Positions 21,376-32,213 of a DNA stretch of 64,000 nt are shown one piece after another (position 1 is the first letter of the stretch; every line of letters begins with the position of its first letter). The notes under the pieces are model-generated. The model searched no databases. It saw only the letters and a list, made by a program, of their open reading frames with translations, and was not told the DNA's origin. Position numbers and translations under genes: made by a program. This stretch comes from Heligmosomoides polygyrus polygyrus (taxonomy: Eukaryota > Nematoda > Chromadorea > Rhabditida > Heligmosomidae). Location: positions 18,786,001-18,850,000 of the forward strand of contig OX377202.1 in NCBI GenBank assembly GCA_947396885.1, written 5' to 3'.

Positions 21376-21785
21376 ATCTCAATGGTAGGTCGGAACGGCC
21401 CGAGTGTTGTATATGGCAGAACCTACTCTCCCTGGGAAGTAACAAACTACAGGTATCTCAACACCAATACAACTCTGCCCAGAGTTAGGGGCGACGGAAG
21501 TCGGATGTTGGCGGCATGTTGATTCACATGCTCCACAGCTGACGGGCGAGTGGGATGAGGTCTCGTGGAGGGCGCAGTGCACGGGTGGTGTAGTAGGGAA
21601 GCGCCCGGACTCGTGAGCGAGGGATCGGGGGGTTTGGATCCCGCAGACTGCATTTGTTTCGCACTTTTGCGAAATCCATGTTTATCATAGTTGATTCACC
21701 TAGGAGTATTATAGTATGTTGAAGAGCATGATTATATATAATATATGTTTCAAACTACAGATTAGCTAAAATGTAAGGAGTTCTG
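21376..21785. repeat. insertion splitting the transposase; holds a tRNA-like segment
   Basis: It separates the FQQDG block from the SDLNPMDYYFW block. At 21574-21650 a tRNA-like sequence is visible (GTGGTGTAGTAGGGAAGCGC, GACTCGTGAGC, GGGTTTGGATCCCGC, with five closing pairs GCAGT/ACTGC). This suggests a third tRNA-derived repeat rather than a functional tRNA. Confidence 0.45.
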
Positions 21786-22030
21786 GCCCCCGAGTAGGTC
21801 AGATTTGAATCCCATGGACTATTATTTCTGGAGCGCAGTCGAAAGAGTGGCAACAAAACGAGGCACCTAATTACATCTCTTCGCACCGCTGTTGAATTTC
21901 ACAAATATGGACAGCGCTCCTTTGGAGGATGCGTGCGAGCGCTTCAGGTCAGCGATGGAGGCGGTCACTGCGGCTTACGGAGATTATGTTGAATTTTATT
22001 TTACCCTTGAGATATTCCTATATTTGTGAG
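21786..22030 (+). pseudogene. Tc1/mariner-type transposase, C-terminus
   Basis: The readable residues are PSRSDLNPMDYYFWSAVERV, then, after a frame change, HLITSLRTAVEFH, then NMDSAPLEDACERFRSAMEA and VTAAYGDYVEF. The (S.)SDLNPMDYYFW block is the third catalytic Asp region of Tc1/mariner-superfamily (maT/IS630-like) transposases. Two frameshifts make it a pseudogene. Confidence 0.7.
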
Positions 22031-22334
22031 TGAAAAATATTATATTTCAATTGTATTCGTGTTAATAAATTAGTTTGAAAAAAGAAAATTTAGTTTGGAT
22101 TTAACTGCAGCAGACTGTGTGTGATATTTGCACGTGGGTATGGTGGAGTATAGTGGATAGTGTACATTGGATCCGATCGAAAATCTTCAGATAATTTGAC
22201 GAGTCGGATGACGCTAATTTTGCGGGCCCCGGATTTCTGAATGATTCGGATCGTGATACCTTAATCGAATATCCGAAAATGATTCATTCAAATACAATGG
22301 ATATGCTTCTTCCTTCGACCCCAACTACATTCTA

Positions 22335-22498
22335 GGGCCGGGTTCATCAACGACTAACCCGCGGGTACAGGGGGTAGAGATACCCAAGATGAAGCCTGCG
22401 TCTCAGACTCTTTCCTTAACACTACCTTGCTCCTATCTTATCTCTCTCCTCATACCCCGCATACCCACTGGTTTAATTGATGATGAATCCGGCCCTGG
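22335..22498. mobile_element. fold-back MITE, GGGSCGGATTCATC family, copy B
   Basis: The left end is AGGGCCGGGTTCATCAACGA and the right end TTGATGATGAATCCGGCCCT. The inner arms share GATACCCAAG/GCATACCCAC-type words, also seen in copy C at 38.5 kb. Confidence 0.75.
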
Positions 22499-22887
22499 TT
22501 TTATCGTTAAGAAACTCGGCCCTTGAAGAGCCTCAACTACACGAAGAAAATCCTATTTCGTCGTTGGTTCCAAGGAAAGCCTCTACCAGGGAAGGCTGAA
22601 GACCAGAAAGACACGATATGTACCCGATATCGCGTCGGTGTTGAAAAGCTTCACCTTGAACCCCATCCTCTGGTCAGAGTTGCTGTAAACCTCATCTGTC
22701 CGTGCGCAGCTGTAACGTTGACATATGAAGCGTGACCAACGATAGGACTGATTAGCCAACGGTTTTCGTTTAGAGGCGTTCGCCTTCTCCATCCCCAAGG
22801 CAGCGCTTCCAGTATTCTCTTAAGGCTAGGTAATTAAAGCGGAGCAGCGTTATTCTAAGCATCTGGAGAGTTGATGGCCTGGTAATG

Positions 22888-23170
22888 AATGAAGGTCGGC
22901 GTTAGTCAATTCCTATGCGGGATGCGTCATAAATTCTACTCCTTCGGAGTATCTTCATGGTGAAGTGAACACGTGTTTGGCCCATACAATGACTTGCGGT
23001 AGCCAGTTGATGGACAAGTCAGCGCCTAAACCGTCCCAAACAAGTCTGGTAGCAATTAACCAATCTTTGGGGGATGGAAGGCTCGGCCTGGATGGAAAAT
23101 CCAACCAAGAACATGGAATCGGATGAACGCGGCAGCCGGTGTCTCTTTCGCCTGAGCTAATACGCGCCCA
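22888..23170 (-). repeat. SINE family 1, full length, diverged
   Basis: GAAGGTCGGCGTTAGTCAAT (tail side), CAATGACTTGCGGTAGCCAG and GCCTGAGCTAATACGCGCCC (head side) are present. Confidence 0.8.
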
Positions 23171-23384
23171 AGGAATTATGTAAATTCTAGTAATGTGATC
23201 GCCTTGTTCAGATGAGGAGAAGCCTTGCTGAACAGCTGGGTCTTTGATGTTCATCAAGTTATATGCTCGCACGACTGCTTTTTATATTGTTCCCAGAAGT
23301 CTATTCGTGTGTTACAATATACGGTTTTCATTACATAAATGTGTTAGCTGTAGGATACGATAAGGAGCGAGGAAGGAGACAACG

Positions 23385-23610
23385 ATGGTACCACCTGTAT
23401 CACCTGTCGTCCCATTGATCATCGACTTGATTGAGCGGGCGCCTGTACCGTCTCCATTCATCCCTGTCGCGTGCCAGAGTGCCCCAATGGATCCTCCGAG
23501 CATCGTTTTCTCGATTTCCCGCTGCGTGTTCATCCTGCTGTCGTATGGGCCAGATCTCAAAAGGGGAGGAGCGTATGTATGAAAGGGGAAAGCGGGTCAT
23601 ATAGGAAAAT
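23385..23610 (-). pseudogene. LINE C-terminal coding, internally deleted
   Basis: The minus-strand frame ending at 23400 reads RQQDEHAAGNREND, then IHWGTLARDRDEWRRYRRPL and NQVDDQWDDR-stop. These are the last residues of the RTE-like LINE polyprotein, related to the copy at 62830-63280 (KQDEHAIRVAQREIERT). About 150 codons between the two blocks are deleted. Confidence 0.7.
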
Positions 23611-23699
23611 CTTTATCCTTCAATCAGTATAAAAATCTGATTCTTTTTTGCCTAGTCGTTAAATCCAGAAAGTAGGGGTCCTTGAAATTACTATGGAAT

Positions 23700-23945
23700 C
23701 GGCGGGCAGTGCCCTCGTGAGCGCTGGAGAGTCTCTTGCACTCCCGCGATACCTACAAGCGGTACGGGGCGCAGTGGATAGGGGCGTACTTCCATGCGAG
23801 GGGCGTGAGGGGTTCAGTACTCCTGCGTTGAAGTATTTCTGCGCTTCATATGATCAGAATGAGGTTTGAAGGCTCTTGACGTCTACAATTTTCAAGCGTT
23901 TTCTACGCTTTTTCCAACTCTATGCTATGGAAAGTAACTTTCCTG
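23700..23945 (+). repeat. unclassified interspersed repeat (also at 25540-25700 and 62560-62830)
   Basis: GCGGGCAGTGCCCTCGTGAG, GGTACGGGGCGCAGTGGATA and GAGGCTCTTGACG-like words recur at 62560-62770 (plus) and in reverse complement at 25560-25690. No coding was recognised. In the 62-kb copy it directly precedes LINE coding, so it may be a LINE-linked region. Confidence 0.65.
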
Positions 23946-24349
23946 CGACTGTATAACTACTGATTGGTTTTTGGAGCTGATCACAATACGGACAGCGTAA
24001 AAAGGTCAGCATCCTAAAGATAAGTGTCGAAGTAGGGAGTATAATATAGTCAGAGCGTCCTTGCTCCAACCCGTGCCACGCGGACTTTACTAGGCGAATA
24101 CCTCAAACTTGGGTAATTAAACCTTTATTTTTAGTGAACTACAGCAGAAATACGAACATGTAATGAGGTGATAGCGAAGTGAATAAAATGAGGATAATAA
24201 GGCAACAAATAAGGCAGTTATGGCAACTGGAGTAAAGCAATCGCATCGAAAGAGAGTTGTCGCATCGCAGCCAGCGTCATCGCATCGCACATCAGGGCTC
24301 GCTGGACAGTACACTAACTCGTCGCTTGCTCATCGCGAGCCCCCTTTTA

Positions 24350-24668
24350 GGCCACGTGCATACTTCCCCTCGCGGCGACGGAATCGCGGCGATGAGTTTT
24401 GCAGAGCGACGCGTAAGAATTTAAAATTCTCAGTTCTTGTCGCATCGTTCATCGCTCTGCAAGGGAGCGTGACAGCGATCTGCTCAGGACCAACGCTAAA
24501 CTGCGAGCGCGGCGCGAAAAAGTATGTCATGCCAGCGATGAGCGCGGGGAGCCATCGCGCATACCGACCGCCACTGTTGCGGCAGCCGCGGCAAAGTTTC
24601 CTTTGACTATTCGACCGCCTGCGGCGCGCCGCGATGACATCGCGGCGATGGAAGTATGCCCCCGGCCT
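24350..24668. mobile_element. possible TIR element rich in GCGATG words
   Basis: GGCCACGTGCATACTTCC at the left and GGAAGTATGCCCCCGGCC at the right are imperfect inverted repeats, each followed inward by TCGC.GCGAC/CATCGCGGCGATG blocks. Open frames of about 130-150 codons on both strands are products of the GCGATG repeats and are not credible genes. Confidence 0.4.
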
Positions 24669-24959
24669 TGTGCGATTGCACAGAGGCTTCTCACAACAAC
24701 TTCTTTTCCGATTCCTTTTCTCCGCAGGTATCAAAATGTCAAATGTGGGAAGCTCAATGTTTCCAGCAGTTTGAATTTGCCTGCTACAATGCACTTTGGT
24801 CAGTTCGAATCGCTACTGTCTCCCTGAAGTTCCCTGAGGCGTTGTGAACTGTGTCCTCAGCCTCCAGCTCGAGATGCGCCAGTTCGGGCTCGATCTGAGA
24901 CGTCCGGTCCGGGAGCTCGCAGACTGCAACATGGTGGTCTCCTACCTATCTGCAGTAGT

Positions 24960-25265
24960 GGAACATCTTTTTGCGCTTGCGACAACGTTGTTCCCTGTGC
25001 ATCCGTACTCAAGACATTTTTTGCACCGATTGTTTCTCATGAGATAGGCTCGTAGCTGGTTCGCAATTGATTACAGGAGTCCGAGTAGTGAACTCTATCC
25101 TTGCGGCAGAAGGAGCGCTTCATTTTGCTCCCCTTCTGGCGGCTTATGCCTCCCTCGAATTCTCTCTTTTCGCATTTTGGCTCTTATTTCAGCTGGCCAA
25201 TCCTATTCTAAACTCTGGCGTATTCCTGCTGGAGAGACTCGATTTCCTCTTGGGTCCTCGCTGAG
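24960..25265 (-). pseudogene. LTR-retrotransposon gag-like zinc-knuckle remnant (BEL/Pao-like?)
   Basis: The minus strand reads MKRSFCRKDRVHYSDSCNQL then RTSYEPIS-stop, and in the next frame LMRNNRCKKCLEYGCTGNN. The FC....VHYSDSC piece followed by CKKCLEYGC resembles the paired zinc-binding CX2CX4HX4C and C..CL modules near the gag-pol boundary of nematode BEL/Pao elements. The first knuckle Cys is replaced by Arg and frames are broken. Family assignment is by motif memory only. Confidence 0.4.
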
Positions 25266-25539
25266 TAAGCGAGTCAGTGTACTCTGTCCAGCGAGACATA
25301 ATGGGCGATGCGATGACCCTAGCTGCGATGCACTTTGTATTTGTCGAATTTTTACTAGGAAAAATCGCGCAATCCGCGATAGGGTAGCTGAAAGAAAGAT
25401 GAAAGATTTGTTAAAATCTTGTTATGGTAAAAGATCGCTCAGTAATAAACAAGTCGCAAGAGGGTTACTCTCCAGCTTGAAAATACGCAGAAAGGACCTG
25501 AAAATTGTAGACGTCAGAATCGCTCAAACCTCAACGAGT

Positions 25540-25700
25540 CAGTTGAAGTGCAAAACTGTTGCAACGCACAGGAACCAACCCTCCGACATCCCTCGCATGA
25601 ACCTACGTCACTCCACCGCTCCAAACCGTTTCTCGGCATTGCAGGCGTAGAAAAGACCCCAGCGCTCGTGAGGGCAGTGCCCGCCGATTTCGTTGTAACC
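25540..25700 (-). repeat. reverse-oriented copy of the 23.7-kb repeat
   Basis: CCCAGCGCTCGTGAGGGCAG and ATCCCTCGCATGAACCTACG are reverse complements of words at 23702-23812. Confidence 0.65.
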
Positions 25701-26339
25701 TCGAGAACCCTCTACTCCTTTAGCTTAACGACTTTTCAAAAAAGAAATACGTTTTGTATTAAATGAAGGTTGCAGATTCTTTCCATGCTACTTGTTTTCC
25801 CCGTTCAGACATGCGATTCAGACACTCCCCTTTTCAGAGACGTTCTATCGTAAAAAAGAGCGGAGTCGAAAAGGTGGGCACGGAGTCGGGCGTTCTTCGT
25901 CTTCCTCACGACACGCTCCTGAAAGCTCCCCAGGCCGTTCGTTTCCTCCTGCTCAGCTCTGGCGCTGCGTAGTTGGCCATGTTAACTTCGTAACCATGAT
26001 ACACGTAGCATCCGGAGATGTTCGTTCCGTAGAGCGAGAATGCAGCATCGGAAACTCGTCCACTTCTTCTTCATCTCTAGAATTGTATTTTCTTTAGAAC
26101 CCACAGCTCAATGTTCCCAAGCCAACCCCACGATGAATTCCGTGAAGAGTGTCTGAATGAGCGCAAATGGCGCCGCATAATTTTTTGGGGTCAGAAGAAG
26201 TGCTACACGCCGACGGCGGCGGTCAAGGTTCGCCGCCGGACGATGTTTGACTGGAACGCTCAAAGCGACGAGGCCATCGACGTTCATATACTGAGACAAG
26301 CTTCTGTCAACAGCAGCATTTAGAATCCGTCGCCATCAT

Positions 26340-27235
26340 AGGTTTGCATGAATGACATCCCCGCGACGGAGGTTACACACTCTTCCCCGTCGTCGTCGTC
26401 GTCACCGTCATCTTCGCGCAGTCGGCCACAGCGGCTGCTGCAGCCATCTCGACGACGACGTCGTCACCGTCATCTTCGCGCAGTCGGCCACAGCGGCTGC
26501 TGCAGCCATCACGACGACGACGTCGCCGCCGACGTCGTCAGTCTCCCGTCGTAGCCGTCTTTCATTCGCTCATTAACAAATCCTCTCGTCGAGCGCCCGC
26601 GGCCGCCGGAAGTCTACCGGAAAGAGTTTTGCAGGCGCGCGAAAAACCGTGTGCGCGCGTTGTGTCAACCGAGATGGGCGTCGTCGCCAAAGGAGAGTTG
26701 ATGATGTGAAACCGCGCGGGACGTTTTTTCATCCGCAGCAGCACAGCCTCCTCCGCCGCCGTCGACGTCGTCGTCTTCGCCGTCACCGTCGCCGACGACG
26801 TCGTCTGCGCCCCCGCCATGCTCACCCCGCCCCGTTTGGTATTGACCTCGTTCCGACGGCGGTTCGTCCGCCGTCGCGTAAACCCATCGCCGTCAGCCCA
26901 CCCCCTCATCATCCTCTACTTGTCCTCCTTAGCCTGTCATCGCTGCCGCCGCCGTGGTGCACGGTGCAGATCAGCAGCACGAAGACCGACGTCTTCGTCG
27001 CGCACGCGCGAGCGAGCGATTCTTTTCGGTTTTCATCGTCGTCGCCGTTGTCGCTCCGTTCGCCGCTATTGATCGGGATCATTGTCTCTTCTCATCCTAC
27101 GCTGTCGTTCCGATTGATTTATCAGTGCAACGTTCGTTATCGCATCTCGGAGTCTCTCGGAGCCGAGTCACTTCTTCCTTTCCGGGAAATCGCCGCGCGC
27201 GGCAACATTCCTCAATGAGTTCGTCAGATCGTGAC
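26340..27235. repeat. GC-rich GTC/GAC-repeat island with 62-bp duplication
   Basis: CACCGTCATCTTCGCGCAGT through GGCTGCTGCAGCCATC occurs at 26403 and 26465. The following 700 bases are dense in GTCGTC/GCCGCC. Long open frames on both strands (116-189 codons) are the expected result of stop-poor GTC repeats. A promoter or 5' exon of an unseen gene cannot be excluded. Confidence 0.5.
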
Positions 27236-27264
27236 ATGAAACGGCAAATCAGGTTCCTTCTTTG

Positions 27265-27500
27265 GTCACGTGCCAGCCGAATCTGCTTCAAGCCAGCCCA
27301 CTATCGACCGAAAAGCCTTCGGAACGAAGCACTGGTGGCTCAGTGCTCACCTTCTTGAACAGGCTGCGCTGGCAGTGCTCAAGCTGAAGTAGCCGAGCCG
27401 GTTAGGTTCATTACGCTCTAGACTCTGGCACTTTGTGGCCTATGTTCTGAACATTTTCAAGCGGGAGAGGGCAGAAAAGTACATGATGAAGAGAATAAAT
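27265..27500. repeat. ~235-bp repeat, unit 1
   Basis: CACTATCGACCGAAAAGCCT, GGTTCGTTACGCT-like and ACATTTTCAAGCGGGAGAGG recur at 27680-27910 in the same order. Each unit is followed by the tail of a minus-strand SINE fragment. Confidence 0.7.
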
Positions 27501-27502
27501 TG

Positions 27503-27592
27503 TAAAGGTTGGCGGTAGCTAATGTTAGCGAAGTGCGCCACGCACTCAACTTCTACGGGATGTGGTGGAATTAACTTGGATGCACTTTCGGG
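27503..27592 (-). repeat. SINE family 1, 3' fragment
   Basis: GTGCGCCACGCACTCAACTTC and TACGGGATGTGGTGGAATTA are present; the rest is missing. Confidence 0.6.
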
Positions 27593-27679
27593 CTTCTAGT
27601 GAAGTTTTTAATTCCGAACATCGCTAGCCGTCCTATTATATGTGAACACCGTTTGAAAGGTCATAACAAGACCCGATGT

Positions 27680-27910
27680 CTGAATCTGCTCTAAGCTAGC
27701 TCACTATCGACCGAACAGGTCTTCGGAATGAGGCAGGTGGTGTAGCGCTCACTTTCTTGCTCAATGTGCAGCTTCGAGTGCTCAGAGGGAAGCATCCCCT
27801 CCCGTGTAGGTTCGTTACGCTTTAAATAATCTGGCATATCAGACCTTTGCTGCTCATTTTTCAAACATTTTAAAAGAGGAAGGCAAAGAAAAACAAGAAC
27901 ATTGAGAACA
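27680..27910. repeat. ~235-bp repeat, unit 2
   Basis: This is the paralogue of 27265-27500 with about 75% identity by eye (CACTATCGACCGAACAGGTC; GGTTCGTTACGCTTTAAATA). Confidence 0.7.
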
Positions 27911-27911
27911 A

Positions 27912-28010
27912 AGGATAAAGGTATGCGTTAGTCAATCTTTATAGGTATGCGCCACGCATTCTACTTCTACGGAATACCATGAAGGTAACTTAACTACGTA
28001 TCCCTAAAAG
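27912..28010 (-). repeat. SINE family 1, 3' fragment
   Basis: GGATAAAGGTATGCGTTAGT and ATGCGCCACGCATTCTACTT are conserved. It ends after the ACTACGTAT block. Confidence 0.65.
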
Positions 28011-28139
28011 GTCCACACCGTAATGGTGAGGAAATTCCTCAATGAGATAAGAGGTGAAAGGCTAAAGCAACTCAAGATATACACATAATATCTACCAAAG
28101 CTGGAAGACAGAGTCTGAAGAACGAAAAGCGTACAAGAC

Positions 28140-28395
28140 TGCGTTCTTCTTTGGGGAAGCCCCACGCATTCCACTACTACGGGGAATCGTGAAGGCAGTT
28201 TGAATGCGTACTTGGCCTGTACTTGAGGTTGCCAGCCGATAAGCGATGAGTGTCTACTGTTCCCAAACAGGTCTACTCCCAATTCAACGACCCCAGAGGG
28301 ATGGAAGACTTTGTTGGTCTGACCGTGAACTCCGAATCATGTTCCTTGAGTGCATGCTACAACCGGCGCCTCCCCGGCTGCGCTGACTCGTGCCC
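28140..28395 (-). repeat. SINE family 1
   Basis: GCCCCACGCATTCCACTACT, GTCTACTCCCAATTCAACGA and GCGCCTCCCCGGCTGCGCTG are in order. The tail end is missing. Confidence 0.75.
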
Positions 28396-28757
28396 TAATG
28401 CGCTGATTAAAAACGAAAAAACGGTTTTCCAGCGGCTATAGTTTCAGAGGAGAGAGGCGGACTATAGGAGGGATGTGTAGCAACGACACCGGCGAAAGGG
28501 AGCACTGAAATGGACAAGGGAAGGAACTTGGGGATGTGACCCCAATTCTAACATTTGTAGGTTGGACATTCCACCTGTAAGTAGCATTGAGTTGGTCTCC
28601 TGCCCACCTGCCCCAGTTCCTCCGACCGCGACTACATTTCGAGGTACTACTAACACTACAGAATGCTGTAAAATTGAGATAGGATGGGTCCACTGGCTGC
28701 TGTGAATTTTGAATTTCACCGTATTTTGTTGCGCTAGAATCCTGCTATTTGTTCAGT

Positions 28758-29028
28758 CGACGTTAAGGCGCCGGCTATCGCGTGCACCCAACTCCACAAG
28801 TTCTTTGTTTGGATTTTCCCTTCAGACCAACCAAGCTCTTCATCCCTCCGGGGTCGGTGAATTAGTACCAGACTCGTCTAGAGAGTATAAAACACTGACT
28901 TGTTATTGCATGTCGTTGTATAGCTCAAATGCGCCTTCAAATCGCCTCCACAACATCCCGTAGAAGTAGAATGCGTGGCGTATCCCAAAAGAGTTTGACT
29001 AACGCCGTCCTCTATCCTTTACCTTTCA
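28758..29028 (+). repeat. SINE family 1, A-box truncated
   Basis: It starts at GGCGCCGGCTATCGCGTGCA without the A-box. GGGGTCGGTGAATTAGTACC and GCCGTCCTCTATCCTTTACC are present. Confidence 0.8.
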
Positions 29029-29130
29029 CTTGTTGCTGTGAATTTTACCTTATTTTGAAGCGGTAGGATCCTTTCACTTGTTTGGTGTGGGGCTACGGAC
29101 AATGTGGGTTACCTCACAGCATAGTGACGT

Positions 29131-29556
29131 TTACCTAGGGGAACCTATCTGGTGTGGGTTATCTTTGGGTTTGCCTTCTATGTTATTACATTTGTAAAAT
29201 TCATACTTACTATTGCTGTAATTACTGCTACTAATCTGATGGTGAGGTGGGTAACAACTAAGGATGCGTAAGATGTGTATGGTGCTTGGTACAGAACTGC
29301 GTACTTTACACCTCACTGCACATCTCCTCCGCAGATGCGTTCCATCCAACCTCAACTGCGCCGGCAGTGGATTCCCGAGCCGTATTTCGCCAGCGTCTAG
29401 GCTGAAGGGCACAGGCAACCTTCCAGAAGTGTAACACTCAGATAGGCTAGCCATGAGTTTTGAACTGATATGAACCTCCGCTTCTCGATAAACCCACGGC
29501 GCCATCCGTTTAGCAGCGTCGCGAAGTTTTCCTCCGCTTTTGAAGATCACCCACAC
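29131..29556 (-). other. coding-like segment of unknown origin
   Basis: A 141-codon open frame contains SGGKLRDAAKRMAPWVYREA and SLSECYTSGRLPVPFSLDAG, with a varied amino-acid mix and no low complexity. A second frame upstream (29842-29510) could precede it after a frame change. I recognise no family, start or splice signals. It may be a decayed transposon frame. Confidence 0.2.
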
Positions 29557-30049
29557 GGGGTCGTAACTTTCGGGGCGAACGCGCGCGGTCGTCTACCCGT
29601 AGCGAAGCACAGTTCCGAGTGCATTGGGGGTGGATGATGTTGATGAATGACAATGGGTCTGAGATCGAACATCGACACTTCCGGTATCCGTGCTTTTCTT
29701 TGGTCGTCGGTTCGCCAGGATCGGGGGAAGCGCGATCAGTTCTGCAAACTCTCGCGCTCATCAGCAGCACTTCAGCGGACGATTTGACGGCTGGTCCAGG
29801 GTTCAGAGCTCTTTGGTGCGGTACCCAGCAACGAACAGTCATCTCTCATGCTCTCGCCACGGACGGCTCTCTATGTGCCCTTGTAGAGTTCGAGATGCGA
29901 TTTCTCTGATCAAGCGTGTTCAAAGACTCTTAATTACGCGAATGGCATGACTTCTGCCAACTCGGGCACCCACTGTGAGGGTTACTTCGGATCCTCTAGT
30001 GATCTGCCTTGGATCTCGTAACTTTAATTCAATTAATAATCTCAATCTA

Positions 30050-30343
30050 GGGCGCGTGAAGCGCAGTCGGGGGAGACGTCGGCTGTCGCCTGCACCCGAT
30101 ATCAGGTTCCTGGTTCGGATTTCCCACCCAGGCCAACCAAGCCTTCCATCCCTCCGCGGTCTTTGAATTGGTACCAGACGTGTCTGGGAAGGATAGAGCG
30201 CTGACTTGTTCATCGGCTGGCCACCGTAAGTCATTGTATGGCCAAATACGCCTTCAACTCGCCTCCACGACATCCCGTAGAAGTAGAATGCTCGGCGCAT
30301 CCCAAAGGGATTGAATAACGCCGTTCTTTATCCTATGTCCTTT
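30050..30343 (+). repeat. SINE family 1, full length
   Basis: GGGCGCGTGAAGCGCAGTCGG, GGTTCGGATTTCCCACCCAG and GCCGTTCTTTATCCTATGTCC are present. A well preserved copy. Confidence 0.88.
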
Positions 30344-30399
30344 ATTATAATCTTCGAGACGTTCCTTAAGGCTTCTCCGTCTCAATAATCCTTCTTATT

Positions 30400-30970
30400 G
30401 GGACTCATTCTTCATCTGCTCTAAAGGATACTACCTTTTTGTCACGACGAACTATGAAAATCCGTCATTTCAACGCGTATAAAATTTTGCCTGCTTCACA
30501 TAACACCAGTCCTTCCATAAAGTCGTCATATCAACTTCATCGGCCATCTGCTCCAAGAAAGAATATACAACTTTGGAGATTTTTTTGTTCGAAACAGTCG
30601 CTACGTCAGCTGGTTTTGTACTTCTCGTCTCCTGTATAGGAAGCAGCGACACACGTGGTCAGAAGTCATGAAGGGTCCCTACTTCGAGCTAAAAAAGCTA
30701 GAACCTCAACCTTCCTAAGCTTCTTTTACAGAAAACCTAGCATATATTCTGCAAGTACCTAGTGTTGCCAATTTGAACGGAAGGCTTATTTTACCCTTCT
30801 TTGAAAGCGCTATGATTTATCCTTTTACGCTGTGATTTCTGCCCATATTTACAGTTTGTAAGAATATATTACTGCAGTAATAACAACAATACTGTGGTAA
30901 TACTTATAGTATAGTGTAGTAATTAAAGTTACATCTTAGTGATAGTTTGGCATATTATAGTAATAGTAAT
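30400..30970. other. no recognisable gene
   Basis: AT-rich sequence with a TAGTAATA/GTAATA-rich stretch at 30865-30970. No coding or shared repeat was identified. Confidence 0.4.
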
Positions 30971-31248
30971 AAAGGGCAAAGGACGGTGTTACTAAATCGA
31001 TTTTGGGATGCGCCACGCATTCTATTTCTACAGGATGTCGGGGAGGACATTTGAATGCGTATTGACCACACAATGACTTGCGGTGGCAAGCGATGTACAT
31101 GGGAGCGTTTTATCCTTCCCACACAAACCTGGTATCAATTCACCGACTGCGGATAGGTGGAAGGCTTGGTTGACCTGGATGGAACCCGAGCCAGAAACGT
31201 CGATTCGTGTGGACGCGACAGTCGACGGTTCCTCCAACAACGCTACCA
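30971..31248 (-). repeat. SINE family 1, full length, diverged
   Basis: GGCAAAGGACGGTGTTACTA (tail), CAATGACTTGCGGTGGCAAG and CGACGGTTCCTCCAACAACG (head, A-box decayed) are present. A further minus-strand 3' scrap lies at 31378-31421. Confidence 0.78.
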
Positions 31249-31479
31249 TCCGATTTTGGTAGAGATTCTCAGTCCACTTCGACGACAGTCAAGGTTTATT
31301 GCGAGATGCCGGCAGACCATTGACGTCGAGCTTTGTCCCAACAGTTGACGATGTCAGCTGTTCTTTGACTCGCTCGGGATGCGCCACACACACTGTACTT
31401 TTCCGCGATTTCGTGGAGGCTATGTTCCGAACCGCTTGTTTAGTTCCATCCGATCTGGGCAAAAATCGTTCTCTCGAAA

Positions 31480-31810
31480 TATCCTACTATATATAAGCGA
31501 GAACCGACGTTGGCCTGTCTGTCTGTGTGTTTGTTTGTTTGCACAGGAGTGCTGGAGGAGTGTGTTGAGGGAAAGTGTGGGGATGGGGAGGGGGGAGGGG
31601 GTTGTAGTTGTGCAACGTGCCTGGAGACTCAGTAGAAACACGTTGCCCAACGTGCATAGCGATTCAGTGGACATGCCGAACACGTCGCCAAACACGCCTG
31701 GAGATGCGGTGCTGGAGGAGTGTTTTACTAGAGCTGATTTCACTAGAGCCCTTCAGCCGCGTTTAGCCACACATGACATGTGGGGGATACCCTTAAGTTA
31801 ATTGGTTTGG
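31480..31810. repeat. unclassified segment with GTCT/GTTT microsatellite
   Basis: TATATATAAGCGAGAACCGA is followed by (CTGT)n(GTTT)n. GTGCTGGAGGAGTGT appears twice (31550 and 31710). The 140-codon open frame lacks recognisable domains. The unusual 5' TATATATAAGC motif suggests a mobile element end, not proven. Confidence 0.35.
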
Positions 31811-31918
31811 TAACCTCGGAACCGTTTTACGATGGGGGGGGGGGCGGTCCTCCTTAGGTGGTGGCCTCAGTACTAGTAGCACAGAGTCGGCCGACAGACC
31901 GTTGAACGGCTGGTTAAA

Positions 31919-31995
31919 GATAAAGTATTAAGGACGGCGTTCATCCCCTTGCGAGACGGGCCACGCATTCTACCTACATAAGGAGTAGCAGTGCC
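31919..31995 (-). repeat. SINE family 1, 3' fragment
   Basis: AAGGACGGCGTTCATCCCCT and GGCCACGCATTCTACCTACA are present. Confidence 0.6.
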
Positions 31996-32213
31996 TAGCC
32001 TAGGGCAAGTCAGGAAAGAAAAGCGTCCATCTGAACACCCGCGTAATTCTCTACAGAAGCGTTTTGGTTTCTAGTGCGAGTTCAAGAGCACCAATGTGGT
32101 CGTCAGATGGGAAGAAGGAATCGAAAAATGACGCCTGAGCTCAATATCAGACTGTTCACTTTCCGTGGGGAAGTACCTATTGATTTAAGGCTCGTAATGT
32201 ATACGAAGAGCAC

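Noticed and set aside
21574..21650. tRNA gene with CTCGTGA anticodon loop
   Set aside because: Weak acceptor stem and T-arm mismatches, and a position inside an insertion in a transposase; more likely a tRNA-derived repeat.
24220..24794. Overlapping 128- and 154-codon genes
   Set aside because: Both arise from GCGATG/CATCGC repeats in a TIR-like element; Arg/Ser-rich with no motif.
26649..27218. 189-codon Arg-rich protein
   Set aside because: A by-product of stop-poor GTC/GCC repeats; frames on both strands are equally long.
31832..31842. Assembly gap or vector junction at the G run
   Set aside because: Short homopolymers of this kind recur naturally throughout the window and flanking sequence is continuous.
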